Part shown: piece after piece, positions 48,466 to 61,262 of the stretch
Layout: every line of letters begins with the position of its first letter
Numbering within the stretch: the first letter of the stretch is position 1
Origin: Symbiodinium natans
Taxonomy: Eukaryota > Sar > Dinophyceae > Suessiales > Symbiodiniaceae
NCBI GenBank assembly: GCA_905221605.1
Contig: CAJNDS010002435.1
Coordinates: 343,501 to 407,500 of the forward strand
Direction of reading: 5' to 3'
Length of the DNA stretch: 64,000 nt
Notes under the pieces: generated by a model
Told to the model about the DNA's origin: nothing
The model's input: only the letters and a program-made list of their open reading frames with translations
Database searches by the model: none
Program-made: the position numbers and the translations under genes

Positions 48466-49945
48466 AAGTTTTGGGTTGAAAGCTGACAGGGCTTCGGAAC
48501 GTCTGGGTTTACAGCTTTAAAAGCTTCGGTGGAACCGCCACGGCCCGTTTGCCACTACGTCTGTGAAAGAATCGGGCGCGCCGTCAACGACATCATGGGA
48601 CAGAGTGGCAGGGCTGCGGTTGAGGGGTTTAGGGTTTAGGGTGCCACCTGCCCCCAGCACGAGAGTTTTGAGTGGTTCGGGACACGAAGCTTGGTCAAGA
48701 TCAAGCTAAGATGAACAAGTTAGGCGCCCTGCAAATTTTGCCGTTTACCCTGTTCTAGTACTATTTCATTTGGGGTGTCATGATGTGAAGTTTCTCGTAC
48801 CCTTCGGAGCTTGGTTTGCAGATAACTGTGGTCCAGGCGATCACATCCCCTCCTGCTTCCGTGCTGGGCACTTCTTCCGGATGTTGCGTTTCCTCGGGGC
48901 TCGGGCGTATGGGTGAGAGGGCGCTGAATGCGAGCAGACACGTGTGCTAGAGTGCTGCACATCTCTAGTGTGGACCCTTTTGGGTTATTGTTAGGGTTTA
49001 GGAGTGAGGGTTTAGGGTTTAGGGGTTTAGGGTTTAGCAAACGCTCCAAAAAAGGCACGACCCAAAGCCCTGTCCCTTCATGTGGGGCGGGGGGTCCTGC
49101 TAAGGAAATTCTACTGGTCCAACGGGGAACCTTATTTTGTTGGGAAACCGAGACAGCTCCGAAAGCGCTTCCTTTGAGAGCTTTGGTTCCAAAGACCTTG
49201 CCTCTATCTACTATTTGCTTGAGAACCCCAAAAAAACAAGAACATACTCCCTCTATTACCCTTAAATAGAAGAGTATAATTCTATTTTTTGGCAGGTTCT
49301 TTTGAGCCTTAACGCCTAAGCCTGATTCCACCCTCATGCCCGAGACTCATGCCCGACAGCCCAGAACCTCTACATGGGCAGATTGCCGTTTAGGGTTTTT
49401 AGGGTTTAGGGTTTAGGGTTTAGGGTTTAGGGTTTAGGGTTTAGGGTTAGGGTCCTCATGTTGAAAGCCTAGGAAGCCCCGAATCGCCGAACCCTCATCT
49501 CAGAATGCTGTCAGAAACTGACATCGAGCCGCTCTGCGCATTTGCGCCCTACGCCGCACCAGGAACCTTACACCAGCAGGCGAAAGAGATTTCGTGCTGA
49601 AGGGATTCAAGGAGTTAAGACCACTTAGGGCTTAAGGGATTCAGGACTTAGGGTTTAGGGGGCTTAAGGGTTTCAGGGCATACGTAAGGTTTTCGGTTCT
49701 TAGGGTTTAGGGTTTAGGGTCTAAGGGTGCGACTGCTTAGACCTCAGGAGTTCTACGGTGGAGAGAAATGGGCGCCACGGCTCGGAATCTAGGATTCCGG
49801 GTTGACAGTTCAGCGTTCGGGATTAGAGTTTAGGGTTTAAGGTTTAGGGTTTAGGGTTTAGGTTTCGGGTTTAGGGTTTAGGGTTTCGACTCTCACACTG
49901 GCACAAGAGGGTTTAGTAATTTAGGGTTTAGGGTTTAGGGTTTAG

Positions 49946-50084
49946 GGTCACTGTTGCACTCGAGGATACCCAAAGCAACCAGAAATCAGGGTAGTTAGGG
50001 TTTAGGGTTTAAGGTTTAAGGTTTAGGGTTTAGGGTCACTGTTGCACTCGAGGATAGCCAAAGGAACCAGAAATCAGGGTAGAA
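49946..50084. repeat. 48-bp direct repeat separated by an array
   Basis: GGTCACTGTTGCACTCGAGG and following bases to CAGGGTAG occur twice, 88 bp apart, with two mismatches; TTTAGGG units lie between them. Confidence 0.85.
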
Positions 50085-51698
50085 GCCTCGAGGCTCTTTG
50101 GCCTGCTACCTCACATGCCACGTCCGACCGCAGCCTGGCCGCTTTCTGCTGCGCTTCAGGAAGGCCTGGCCATGTTCTTGGAGGTTAACCAAGGGTTTAG
50201 GGTTTAGGGTTTCGGGTTTAGGGTTTAGGGTTTAGGGTTTAGGGTTTATTGGAGGTTCATGGTCCTTATTAACCAAGTGTACTTATGATCAACTTGTGAC
50301 CCCCTTAAGTGCCCGAATATGGCTATAAGTACAGTTATAAGGACAGCGGAAGTGGCCTTTTGGCAACAAACCCGAATACCTTCTTGGAAACGAGGCTCTG
50401 TGACCCTAAACCCTAAACCCTTTTTGCAAAAGGCTTCGGGACTCCGCCTGGAGATGCTGAGCCTAAACCCTAAACCCTAAACCCTAAACCCTAAACCCTA
50501 AACCCTAAACCCTAAACCCTAAACCCTTCCGAGAACATCCTCAACCCTAAAGGAGCCGGCCGACGAAGCCACTACCCAGCGCACTCCGACACCCCCGAAG
50601 TGCAGGGTTTTTGGGATCCTAAGCGCCCCCAACACCCTAAACACCGCGAAAAAACCCAACCCTAAACCCTAAACCCTGAGCCCCAGAACCCTAAAAACCC
50701 TAAACGCCGCGTTTGGGGCATTTGGGGCGTTTTTGGGTACCTCGGGTTTAGGGTTTAGGGTTTAGGGTTTAGGGTTTAGGGTTTAGGGTGATTGGGGTGC
50801 TTAGGACCTTGTCCCGCCGCTGCTGCTCCTTCTCCAGTCGGAGCTCCTTGGCCACCCAAGCCCAAAGTTCCCTGAAACCCACAGTTCCGTGATGCTTTTG
50901 TGGCTTTTAGGGTTTAGGGTTTAGGGTTTAGGGTTTAGGGTTTAGGGTTTAGGGTTTAGGGTACCGGGGGGGGAGGGGGGGATTAGCAGACCTCCACGAA
51001 AACTGATTAAGGAGCCTCTTGGATTGAGTTTGAAACTAAGTTTCCAAAGTCTGCGGGTTCAACCCACACCGAAAAACCCCCTTGGGACAACCCACAAGCT
51101 TCTCTTGGCTAAGGCAGGCTTCTGGCTTCAGGAGTTCAGTCCCCTGAGCCCTGGCGACCCTAAAAATCCCTCGAAAAACCCCCTGAAGCCCTTACTAACC
51201 CCCTCCCGACACGTGCCCTTGCAGGCCTAAACCCTAAACCCTAAACCCTAAACCCTAAACCCTAAACTCTAAACCCTAACCCTAAACCCCAAACCCCAAT
51301 GAAATGCGTATCAACCTGGGGGGGGGGGGGGGGGGCTGATTGCATCCTCCTTCTCTCACTCGAAACTACTTGGAGATTCATGGTACGCATTAACCAATTA
51401 TACCTGTACTTAGAACTGTACTTACAACCATTTAGAAGCGGGAATGACTACGAATGGCTTCCCTTAGGGCCCCTTTATAATTATACTACAATGACCTCCC
51501 CAAAACCCCTATTCTAACCATTAAGGCCCCTTACAGTAGCCCCAAATCCTAAACTCTAAACCCCAAATCCTAAACCCTAAACCCCAAAAATCCTATTCTA
51601 ATTGTCAAGGCCCCCATATTATGTTCGCCCAGGTCGCGGACTCCAACTCCTCCGCGGTGCCGAAGCTCAGCATCGCGACGACGTTGCTCCTTGGCTCC

Positions 51699-51823
51699 CT
51701 GGTTCTTAGGTCGGGCAATGAGGGATTTAGGGTTTAGGGCTTAGGGTATTAGAGGGCCCTATAGTATACCCTTCAAAAGGATTATATAGGGCCCTCGTTC
51801 CCTCATACCCTACTGAGAACCAG
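51699..51823. mobile_element. Inverted-repeat element, family E, second copy
   Basis: Ends CTGGTTCTTAG and CTGAGAACCAG with a GGGCCCTATA/TATAGGGCCC inner inverted pair and a short TTTAGGG array. The adjoining 51625-51698 can be read on the minus strand as exon-like sequence (NVVAMLSFGTAEELESATWA), so this copy may also be intronic in an unrecognised gene. Confidence 0.65.
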
Positions 51824-53652
51824 CCGTGTAGGATTCGGGGGGTTAGGGCTTGGTGCTTCATTCCTCAGAGGTTGAGGGTTTTAGAGAAGGAGGAGGGGAG
51901 GGGAGAGGGGATGGGGAGGAGGGGGAAGGGCACGGCCATGAACCGCGATTCCCTGCCAGGCTGGTGGCAGAGGAAGTGATCTAGGGGCCTGAAGAAGTCG
52001 ACTGGGAAGTCTGTATTATATATGGCATCAACAAACTCTAGGAATTCGAGGGAGGATAGGCTCCTGTCGAATTTTCAAGCTCTGCAACCAAAGCAAGGGA
52101 GCATCGCCCTAAGCCCTAAACCCTAGACCCTAGACCCTAAACCCTAAACCCTAAACCCTTAACCTTGTTGGGGTTTACAACTCCGGACGCTCCCTTCTGA
52201 TGCGGCCGTGTCTTCCGCTCGCCATGGAGCGCCGCGTTCTGGATCTGCACGGAGTTCCTTTCTCGAGCGGCACCTCGCATCCTGGGGAGGGGAGAAGGCC
52301 TCATATTGGACAAATAGATTGTAATATGAATCTTCTTTATGAAAAAACATTTATATATATATAATGCATTGCACCGTTCAACTTAACAGAGGGTTTATCA
52401 TGTTCAGAGGTATCTGGCTCGAAGCCAGAAACCCTGCAAAAAAAACTTTCGAACCTCATCTCGGCCCTGCAATGCCGGAAGCCAGCATCTCAGACCGTGA
52501 CCCAAACCCGAAGCCCCTCAACCATCCTCAATGCCCAACCTCAAACCCCAAACCCCAAAACCCCAAACCATAAACCCCAAACCCTAAACCCCAAACCCAA
52601 AACCCCAAACCCCCAAACCCTTACCCTAAAACCCTAAACCCCAACCCGCAAACCTCAACCCCAAACCTCAGCCCTCATTCCAAACCCAAACCCGAAACCC
52701 CAAACCTTAACCCCTAAACCCCAAACCCCAAACCCCAAGCCCTAAACCCTAAAACCCCAAGACAAAGAAAGCAAGAGCGCAAGCGCGCGCGCAAGCGCGC
52801 GCGCGCGCAAGCGCGCGCGAAGTTCCTGCCAAGTCTCGAGCCGAGCAGGTCCGTCAGGGCCTCCGCCTCGATGCCTTCGCGGGTGCTTGCTGGGGCTTTT
52901 GGGGGCGGTTTAGGGTTTAGGGTTTAGGGTTAGGGTTTAGGGTTTAGGGTTTAGGGTTTAGGGTTTAGGGTTTAGGGTTTAGGGTTCAGGGTTTAGGTTT
53001 AGGGTTTAGGGTTTAGGGTTTAGGGTTTAGGGTTTAGGGTTTAGGGTTTAGGGTTTAGGGGTCAGGGGTTAGGGGTTTAGGGTTTAGAGGGCTTATGGAG
53101 GCTTAGGATTGGTTGTTTAGGGCTTGTGGGGGTTTGGGGGTGAGGGCCTAGGGTTTAGGGCTTGTGGGGTTGGAGGGGTTGGGGTTTCATGGTTCGGGGT
53201 TCAGGGGTTGCATGGAAGGGTTTCAGGAATGGGCTGTAAAGATAGGGTGGGTTTAATGACAGGGTTTCGGGGCCTTTAGGGGCCTATTGGGTTTCTAGAG
53301 TCGAGTACGGGCTTTTTGACGGGGGGGGCGTTGCCACCCGCACAGGTTCTCGATGTTCGGGATTCTCGTTTCCGTGCAAACCCTAAACCCTAAGACCCTA
53401 AACCCTAAACCCTAAACCCTAAACCCTAAACCCTAAACCCTAAACCACCCAAATTCTGTTTAGGACCAGGCCGAGGTCTCGTCATGCATGAAAGGCTTCC
53501 AAGCTGAAAGAAACACCCAGAGGGTCCGTTTCTAGAAGCCACTTCTTTGAAGGAAACGTCAACCCTAAACCCCAAATCCCAAACCGCATACACAAGTCCC
53601 CCGATTTTCTGGGTGATTTTGCCTGCACCCTCGAACTGCGCAACTAAGAAAA

Positions 53653-53750
53653 GGGTCGGAAGAATTACTAATATCATTATTCCCTTATGGTCCCTTCATA
53701 AATATTCTATAATCACCCCCAAAATCCACTTCTAATTGTTAAGGCCCCTA
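53653..53750. mobile_element. Inverted-repeat element, family B
   Basis: GGGTCGGAAGAATTACTAAT at the left, CTTCTAATTGTTAAGGCCCC at the right. Confidence 0.6.
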
Positions 53751-56181
53751 AGCCCTAAGCCCTAAGCCCTAAGCCCTAAACCCTAAACCCTAAACCCTAA
53801 ACCCTAAACCCTAAACCGCAAGCAGACACAGGGGTGTGGACCATGGCAGTCCTGGCTCTTCCGACGCGCTGGCAATCATCTCCTTATCGCCAGCAGGCTT
53901 TTGGGGTTTAGGTTTAGGGTTTAGGGTTTAGGGTTTAGGGTTTAGGGTTTAGGGTTTAGGGTTTAGGGTTTAGGGTTTAGGGTTTAGGGTTTAGGGTTGG
54001 CTTTTGGGGTTTGGGGTTATAGGGCAGCTTCATCCCGAAGTGCACAGCAACCCTTGGGGTTTAGGGTTTGGGGTTTGGGGTTTAGGGTTTAGGGTTTGGG
54101 GTTTAGGGTTTGGGCTCTAGGGTTTGGGGTTTTGGGGTTTAGGGTTTGGGGTTTAGGGTTTGGAGCAAGAACCGGTTCTCAAAAGCGGCCACGGATCTCG
54201 CACCACTCCCCGGGCGAAGAGCAGCGCCTGCTCTTCCTCTCAGAGGACGCTGCAAGGGGGGCAAACAAGTGCATCCACATATGGGGGGCTTAGGGTTTAG
54301 GGTTTGGGTTTCGGCTGTCACACTCGCGCAAGGCAGGCAAAGATTCGGTCGGAAGGTCCACTCACAGACTCCACAGTTTAGGGTTTAGGGTTTAGGGCTT
54401 GGGGTTATGGACCCCCGGATCCCTATATTCCCTATATAATAAGGACCCCAATAAGAGACCCCCTAACATCCTAAACCCACATATTGAACACGACTTTGTA
54501 TCTGAGGCAGCCTGTTGAGCAGAGTGCTCCATCCTCAACCGTTTTTGGATCCAAATCCCGAGATCCGAGGCCTCGTGAACCTCTCAACACTTGCTTTCTC
54601 TCAATCTCAGTGACAGTCAGCACGCGAAACCGCCTGAAGTCCCGGAAACCGCGCCCTGCCATGCTGCATGACAACGGGAAAGGAACCCTAAACCGAATTT
54701 GCAACCCTAAACCTACCCTAAACCCTAAACCTGCAACCCTAAACCCTAAAGCCGAGTAACTGTACTTTGCAACCCTAAACCGAATTTGCAACCCTAAACC
54801 CTAAACCTGCAACCCTAAACCCTAAACCCTAAAGCCTGAACCACCACCAGGGGCTCCTGGGCGGTGGCCGCCAGCGGTTGCAGCAACGCGGTGCTCGGGG
54901 CATCCTCCTGCGCCGGAGGTTGAGAGACCGAACGCTTCGGCCTCGATAACCATGAGACAGCTACCATAACACTGATGTACTTTACAATAATCAGGAGAAA
55001 ACGACTATGACACTAAGAATAATTTTACTATCATATTTAAGACTGATTATCGTAGTAAGGTTTGGGGCTTGTGGGGGGGTTTAGGCGGACATTTGAGCTC
55101 GGGATTGGCAACTGAATAGGGGCTCGCGGGATCTCGTGAACCTCGGGTCCCTAAAAGCGTCTGCAACTACCTACAACCCCTTCGGGGTTGAGGGCTTAGG
55201 GCTTAGGGTTTCTGCAGCACCATAGGGTTTAGGGTTTAGGGTTTAGGGGATAGGGTTTAGGGTTTAGGGTTTAGGGTTTAGGGTTTAGGGTTTAGGGTTT
55301 AGGGTTTAGGGTTTAGGGTTTAGGGTTCAGGGCTAGGGTTTAGGGGTTTCGGTATTCAGGGATTCCGATGAGATGCGGTCCAGGGGAGTGCCCTTGGCTC
55401 CGGCTGCCAGACCAGGCAGCGCGATGAGGTTCGCCTCGTGAACCTCCACATGGTTGGACTCGTAAGGGCCCCTACTTGGAGCTTCATGGTACATACTATA
55501 AGGGGTTTAGGCTTTAGGGTTTAGGGTTTAGGGTTTAGGGTTTTCTACTTGGAGGTTACTTTCTTTACATTCTTATGGGTTATACCCACTAACGCTAAAC
55601 TGTAGGTAAATAGAGTCCCGCCTAATACTAATGACAGTAATCAAAATACAAAGGAATAAACACAAGTAGTCATTACAGAAACAATCATAGTAACAATACT
55701 GACAGTAGTAATAATATACTAGTAAAAAATAGTAATCGTAACGCATAGTAACAATAATCGTAAACACAGTAGTAATAGTAATCATAGTAATAATTTAATT
55801 GTAATAATACTAATAATCGTGATAATAATAGTGATAATAATAGTGATAATTGTGAGGATAAGAATAACAATTATAATCGTAGTAGTAATAAAAGTAAGAA
55901 AAATAAGAATAGTAATTGTAGTAAAAACTAATGATAGTCATAACACTAATTTGTGCGCGCAAAGCGGCGCCGTACCTTCTCAGCATGTGAGTCGCTACCC
56001 TTTTGAGCAACGGACTTTGGAGGCTGCCGGCAAGCATGCAACTTCTTAGAAGTCACATCACGCAAAACATCACGCGGAGTCGCTACCCTAAACCCTAAAC
56101 CCTAAACCCTCAAACGGCTTCCAGTGCACATGGTTCTTCGCTTGTGTCATCTGTCGGCCTGGGGACCAACCATTCGAATAC

Positions 56182-56280
56182 AGGGGTCAGAAGAATTAGA
56201 ACAGGGTTTGGGGGGGCTGATTATAGAATAACTATATAGGGAACATCAGGGAAAAGAATTCGGACTTATTCCGACCCCTA
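56182..56280. mobile_element. Inverted-repeat element, family B
   Basis: AGGGGTCAGAAGAATTAGAA at the left, ACTTATTCCGACCCCTA at the right. Confidence 0.6.
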
Positions 56281-56956
56281 AATTACACTGCCCCTCCCCT
56301 CGTGCGCGACCAAGCACCCAGGCGGGCAGCCAAGCATTCTAGGTCTCCCAGAGCCAAAAAAAACGACTCACACTCGGACACACTGGCTGGTTTAGGGTTT
56401 AGGGTTTAGGGTTTCGGGTTTAGGGTTTCGGGTTTCGGGTTTAGGGCTCAGGGTTCAGGGTATCCCTGCACGCAGACGAGGCACCAGTCTCATCGTCTTG
56501 TTGGCAAGGACATTGTCCGCACCCGGCTCCTAGGAAGAGGGAGCACCCGAGCGTCCGCATGGAGTCGTGTTTTTTAGGTTAGTGTTTAGGGTTTGGAGTT
56601 TCGGGTTTATATAAGGGTTTAGAACTTGGGGCTTAGGGTTTTGGGTTTAGGATTTAGGATTTCGGGAACCCCGAACCTAACCCAAAACCCCTACCCCTGC
56701 AGCGCATTGTTCAACTCGGCCTTAGCTCAGGTGACGCCACGAACATTGGTTCCTCACACGCCCTGATTCCGGACCCTATTCTTTAGGATTTAGGCCCTAA
56801 ACCCTATTCCTAAACCCTATTCTTTAGGATTTAGGCCCTATACCCTGATTCAATGGCAAACCTTTGCCTGAAACCTTTGTTGAAAAAACCCTACGAACCT
56901 TACAAGCCTCAATCTGGAGATAAATCTCTCTCCCCTTTACACTGGAAACCCTAAAT

Positions 56957-57056
56957 GGGGTCTCCAAAAATAGGTACCCTTTTGGGGGGTTCCTGAAAAG
57001 GATTCTGTCGCATTTTGGGATATATAAGGGTTTACCCCTATATGTTCGGGAATCCC
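56957..57056. mobile_element. Inverted-repeat element, family C
   Basis: GGGGTCTCCAAAAATAGGTA at the left, TATGTTCGGGAATCCC at the right. Confidence 0.5.
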
Positions 57057-57761
57057 TGAATCAAACACCGACCTGACGCAGCTCAGGGGCTGTGTAGACG
57101 GCCCAATACCAGCACCCGTACTCATCCGTCGCGCCATCTGAGAGCGCTCGTTGTGGGGCATGACAATGACTCTGCTTTAAAACCTAAACCCTAAACCCTA
57201 AACCCTAAACCCTCAACCGTGCTGGGGCTTCTTGGGCGGGTTTGGAACATGGAGGTCCAGGGGTTTAACAAGAGGATTCTGGCCCTAAACCCTATACCCC
57301 AAACCCAGCGTGGTGCCTAGACTCGCCACTGATGCACACAAGCAAGATGCTAGACAAGTTTGGGGATGCTCAGGGGTTTAGGGTTTGGAGTTCAGGGGTT
57401 AGGGCCCCGTGCAACATCCTGGCTGACGGCCTCCTAACAAAGTCGCCAAGAAACATCCCTTGAGCCCTAAACCCAAATTAAACCCTAAACCCTGTTGCAT
57501 CTGGGCTCGCTAACCCTAAACCCTAAACCCTAAACCCCCTAAACCCTAAACCCTAAACCCCCTAAACCCTAAACCCTAAACCCTAAACCCGAAACCCTAA
57601 ACCCTAAACCCGAAACCCTAAACCCTACACCCCCCTGACAGAAGCCTCCGCCCGCCTGCCCAGCTTTCCCCTTGCGGCCCGCAGCTGCAAGGCCACCCAT
57701 CCAGATCGGGGCCCAAGCCCACGAAAACGGCCTGGTGCACTGGAGGGGGGTGGGCGGGGCG

Positions 57762-57953
57762 GTTTAGGGTTTAGGGTTTAGGGTTTAGGGTTTAGGGTTT
57801 AGGGTTTAGGGTTTAGGGTTTAGGGTTTAGGGTTTAGGGTTTAGGGTTTAGGGTTTAGGGTTTAGGGTTTAGGGTTTAGGGTTTAGGGTTTAGGGTTTAG
57901 GGTTTAGGGTTTAGGGTTTAGGGTTTAGGGTTTAGGGTTTAGGGTTTAGGGTT
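57762..57953. repeat. Longest perfect TTTAGGG array
   Basis: About 27 units with no variant seen. Interstitial, flanked by non-repeat DNA on both sides. Confidence 0.97.
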
Positions 57954-60075
57954 CCAGGGCTTCAGACGGCAAGTTGGCGGATCTTAGAGGGCTTGCTACG
58001 GTTTAGGGTTTAGGGTTTATAGGGCTCCCACGGACAAGAACCAAACATGCGCCAGACTGTTGCGGAAGCAGCCGGCTCTGCGTTTTCAAGGTGTCCGGGT
58101 TTCAAAGAGGTAGAAAAACAACCCCTTTCTCTTCGCGCCCTCGTGATCCGAGGAGTGAATGGCGGCCCCTGCAGGATAGTCTAAAAGCTCTTGCAACATG
58201 CTTGCGGGCTCTCGCCTGGATATCCTTTTACCACTGGACTGAAGCCTGGACACTGGAAACCCTAAACCCTAAACCCTAAACTCTAAACCCTAAACCCTAA
58301 ACCCTAAAAGCCCAAGCCAGCCTTCTCCCCCGGAGCTGGAGCCCGGCTGGGCAGAGGCAGAAGGCAGGAGATTGGCAGGCTGATGACCTTCAGGTTCCGT
58401 AGGTCACCTCAGGGATTCGAAACGGTTTAGAGTTTTGGGGTTTAGGGTTTACGGTTTCGGGATCCCATTTTGTATGTGCAGACACTGACGAGGGAAAACG
58501 TCTCACTCTTCTACGCCACGTGCCCTGAAAGCCTACTCCGACGGGGCGCACCTCTTTATTCAGAGCACCAAACCACGCTGTGACCCGAAAAAGAGCTCAG
58601 CCCAGTTTTTCAGGCTTCTAGGAACTCTCCCCGTTCAGGGTGCGATGTCTGGCCAAGGCCCCTTGAACTCTCAAGTTCTTCAACCCACTACCTGCCTAGA
58701 CTACAAAAATCCTAAACCCTAAACCCTAAACCCTAAACCCTAAACCCTAAACCCTAAACCCTAAACCCTACACTCCAGACTCTCTAAAACCCTCGAACGT
58801 AGCATCCCGAGCTCCCTAAAAAAACCTACACCCCCTCAGCCCTTTTGAAACCTTTGACCGCCGAAAGCCCTAAAACCCTGTGTTCTTGTGAACCCAGAGC
58901 TTCAGACCCTAAATTCATCCCAAATTCAAAGCTAAACCCTAACTAACCCCTACAAATCACTCAAATCCCTTCAGCCCTAAACCGTAAACCTGAAACCCTA
59001 AACCCTAAATCCACCAAGCCGGACGTGAGCCCCGCACGCAGGCGTGCAAAGTCGGCGCTGTGCGTCGAAGCCCCGAGATAGGCGCAGACAAGTTCCGTCC
59101 CGGTGACGCACACCTAAGGTTTCACTCTTGAGGGTGTATATAGGGTTTAGGGTTTGGGGTTTAGGGTTTAGGGTTTATTCGACGATGTGTGGCTTGGAGA
59201 ACATCCTATGCACACCATGCCTCATGTCGACCACTACTTCTGAGGGCGCCACAGGCAACAGGATGAAACCAAGAATCACTAAGCCAACAGGGTTTAGGGT
59301 TTAGGGTTTGGGCGCTTGTTGTAGGATCTACCCTAAACCCTAAACCCTAAACCCTAAACCCTAAACCCTAAACCCTAAACCCTAAACCCTAAACCCTAAA
59401 CCCTAGGCTTTGTGGCGCTTTGAGGGTCTGGGCCTTACGGGCCTCGTAGAGTCTAAGGTTGCGCGAAAGAAGCAAAAGCCCTTCAGCTGCCTTCTGAGAA
59501 CCCTTGCCATCATGGATGTACTTCTAAGCCTGTTTAGGGTTTAGGGCTTTTAGGGTTTAGGATTTAGGGTTTAGGGTTTTTAGGGTTTTTAGGGTTTAGG
59601 GTTTAGGGTTTAGGGTTTTTAGGGTTTTTAGGGTTTTTAGGGTTTTTAGGGTTTAGGGTTTAGGGTTTAGGGTTTAGGGTTTAGGGTGCGGTTGAGGGAC
59701 TTCGTCGTAGTCGCGAACCACAGGCACACCGGAGAGGAAAAACAAACAGCCGGACGCAACAGAACAAGTCAGGAGGCAGGCTCGGGAAGGGACTCAAATC
59801 ATGTCAAGTCGGGTTTAGGGCTTAGGGTTGAGGGCTCAATGTTTAGGGTGTTTTCTTCGCCCTCCTGCACAGCTGGGGCGAATCCGCATCTTGTAGGGTT
59901 TCGGGTTTAGGGTTTCGGGTTTCGGGTTTAGGGTTTATGGTTTAGGGGAGTGCCAAGCCCTGAGCCACGGTCTGCCCAGGCGCCAAGGATCCAGGCCGCA
60001 GGCTTCGTAGCTCCTCCGTGAGGTCGTCACAGAGCCAGGGATCGGTGGCATCGTAGCCTGCATCGGGTCATCGGG

Positions 60076-60298
60076 TTTAGGGTTTAGGGTTTAGGGTTTA
60101 GGGTTTAGGGCTTAGGGTTTAGGGTTTAGGGTTTAGGGTTTAGTGTTTAGGTTTAGGGTTTAGGGTTTAGGGTTTAGGGTTTAGGGTTTAGGGTTTAGGG
60201 TTTAGGGTTTAGGGTTTAGGGTTTAGGGTTTAGGGTTTAGGGTTTAGAGTTTAGGGTTTAGGGTTTAGAGTTTAGGGCTTAGGGATTAAGGTTTTATG
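60076..60298. repeat. TTTAGGG array with variants
   Basis: About 220 bp, mostly TTTAGGG with a few CTTAGGG, TTTAGAG and TTTAGTG units. Confidence 0.95.
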
Positions 60299-61262
60299 GT
60301 TTTAAGCCTCAAGCTCCAGAAAATGCAGGCAGCACTGTCCTCCTTCAAGAGGCCAGGTTTCGTTTCTGACTCTGAAGCAGCATTTACAGCCAAAACACCA
60401 TCACACACACACACACAGACGGAGACAGAGACACATACAGAGACACCCTAAACCCTAAACCCTAAACACTCCACCTTCGGACTTAAGGAGCTTCGAGCAT
60501 GAGAGACGAAGAACAAAAGCCCCAAAATTGCAAGGGTTTGGGGTTCCAGGGACAAAAGCTTCAGGGAAACGCACACATTCCAGGGAACCAACCAACATGG
60601 ACATCCCTAAACCCTAAACCCTAAACCCTAAACCCTAAAACAAGGTACAAGAAGGCAGGTGCCGGCGGCATGTCAGCCGCCTGGCTACAGCTGCACCTCA
60701 AACTCTTCCTAAACCCTATAAACCCTATAAAGCCCTAAAAAATCCTGTAAACCCTTTAACTCCTATTAGCCCTAAAAACCCCTATAAATCCTATAAACCC
60801 TATAAATCCTGAGCCCTGCACCCGAAAACCCACTCAACCTGAAAGACCCGACCCCTGAGATGCCCACGCAGATGTGATCTCCGTACGCTGGGGGGGTTGT
60901 GGGGCTGATAAGAGGGTTATAACCCGCAACCCTAAACCCTTAAACCCTAAACCCTAAACCCTTAAACCCTTATAGGAGCTTATGGAGTTTAGGGAACATC
61001 GAGCTCATGGGATTTAGGGGTCGTAGACTTGTGACTGAGGGTGCCGCCGTGCTCCTCGCGAACCTGGGATGTCAGGACTGGGTATTGTATGTATATATAT
61101 ATACTACCATTTTCATGTATGTATATGTATGTATGTGTGTGCACATGTATACATATACATATACATATACATATATATATATATACATATACATGCAAAT
61201 GTTTATGTATATACGTATATATATATATATGTACGAGGGACCTCTGTGTACTATGTGAACGC

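Larger units (their letters stand above)
47971..61262. other. Repeat-rich region, no recognised gene
   Basis: Dozens of TTTAGGG/CCCTAAA arrays alternate with 60-150 bp GC-rich islands. Elements of families A, B, C, D and E are scattered through it. There is a GCGC-rich run (52779-52818), a microsatellite of TAATA/GTAATA type (55620-55930) and a TATACATA run (61090-61240). No frame over 210 codons; the longest (48720-49337 minus) runs through an array remnant and shows no domain. Confidence 0.6.

Noticed and set aside
54841-54960. GC-rich islands between arrays (also 23705-23790, 25268-25355, 43484-43560, 57645-57745) as exons of further genes
   Set aside because: They look exon-like in composition and setting, but no conserved protein could be assembled or recognised from them.
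57762-57953. A true chromosome end
   Set aside because: The array is interstitial with unique DNA on both sides and only about 190 bp long; the same repeat occurs all over the window in both orientations.
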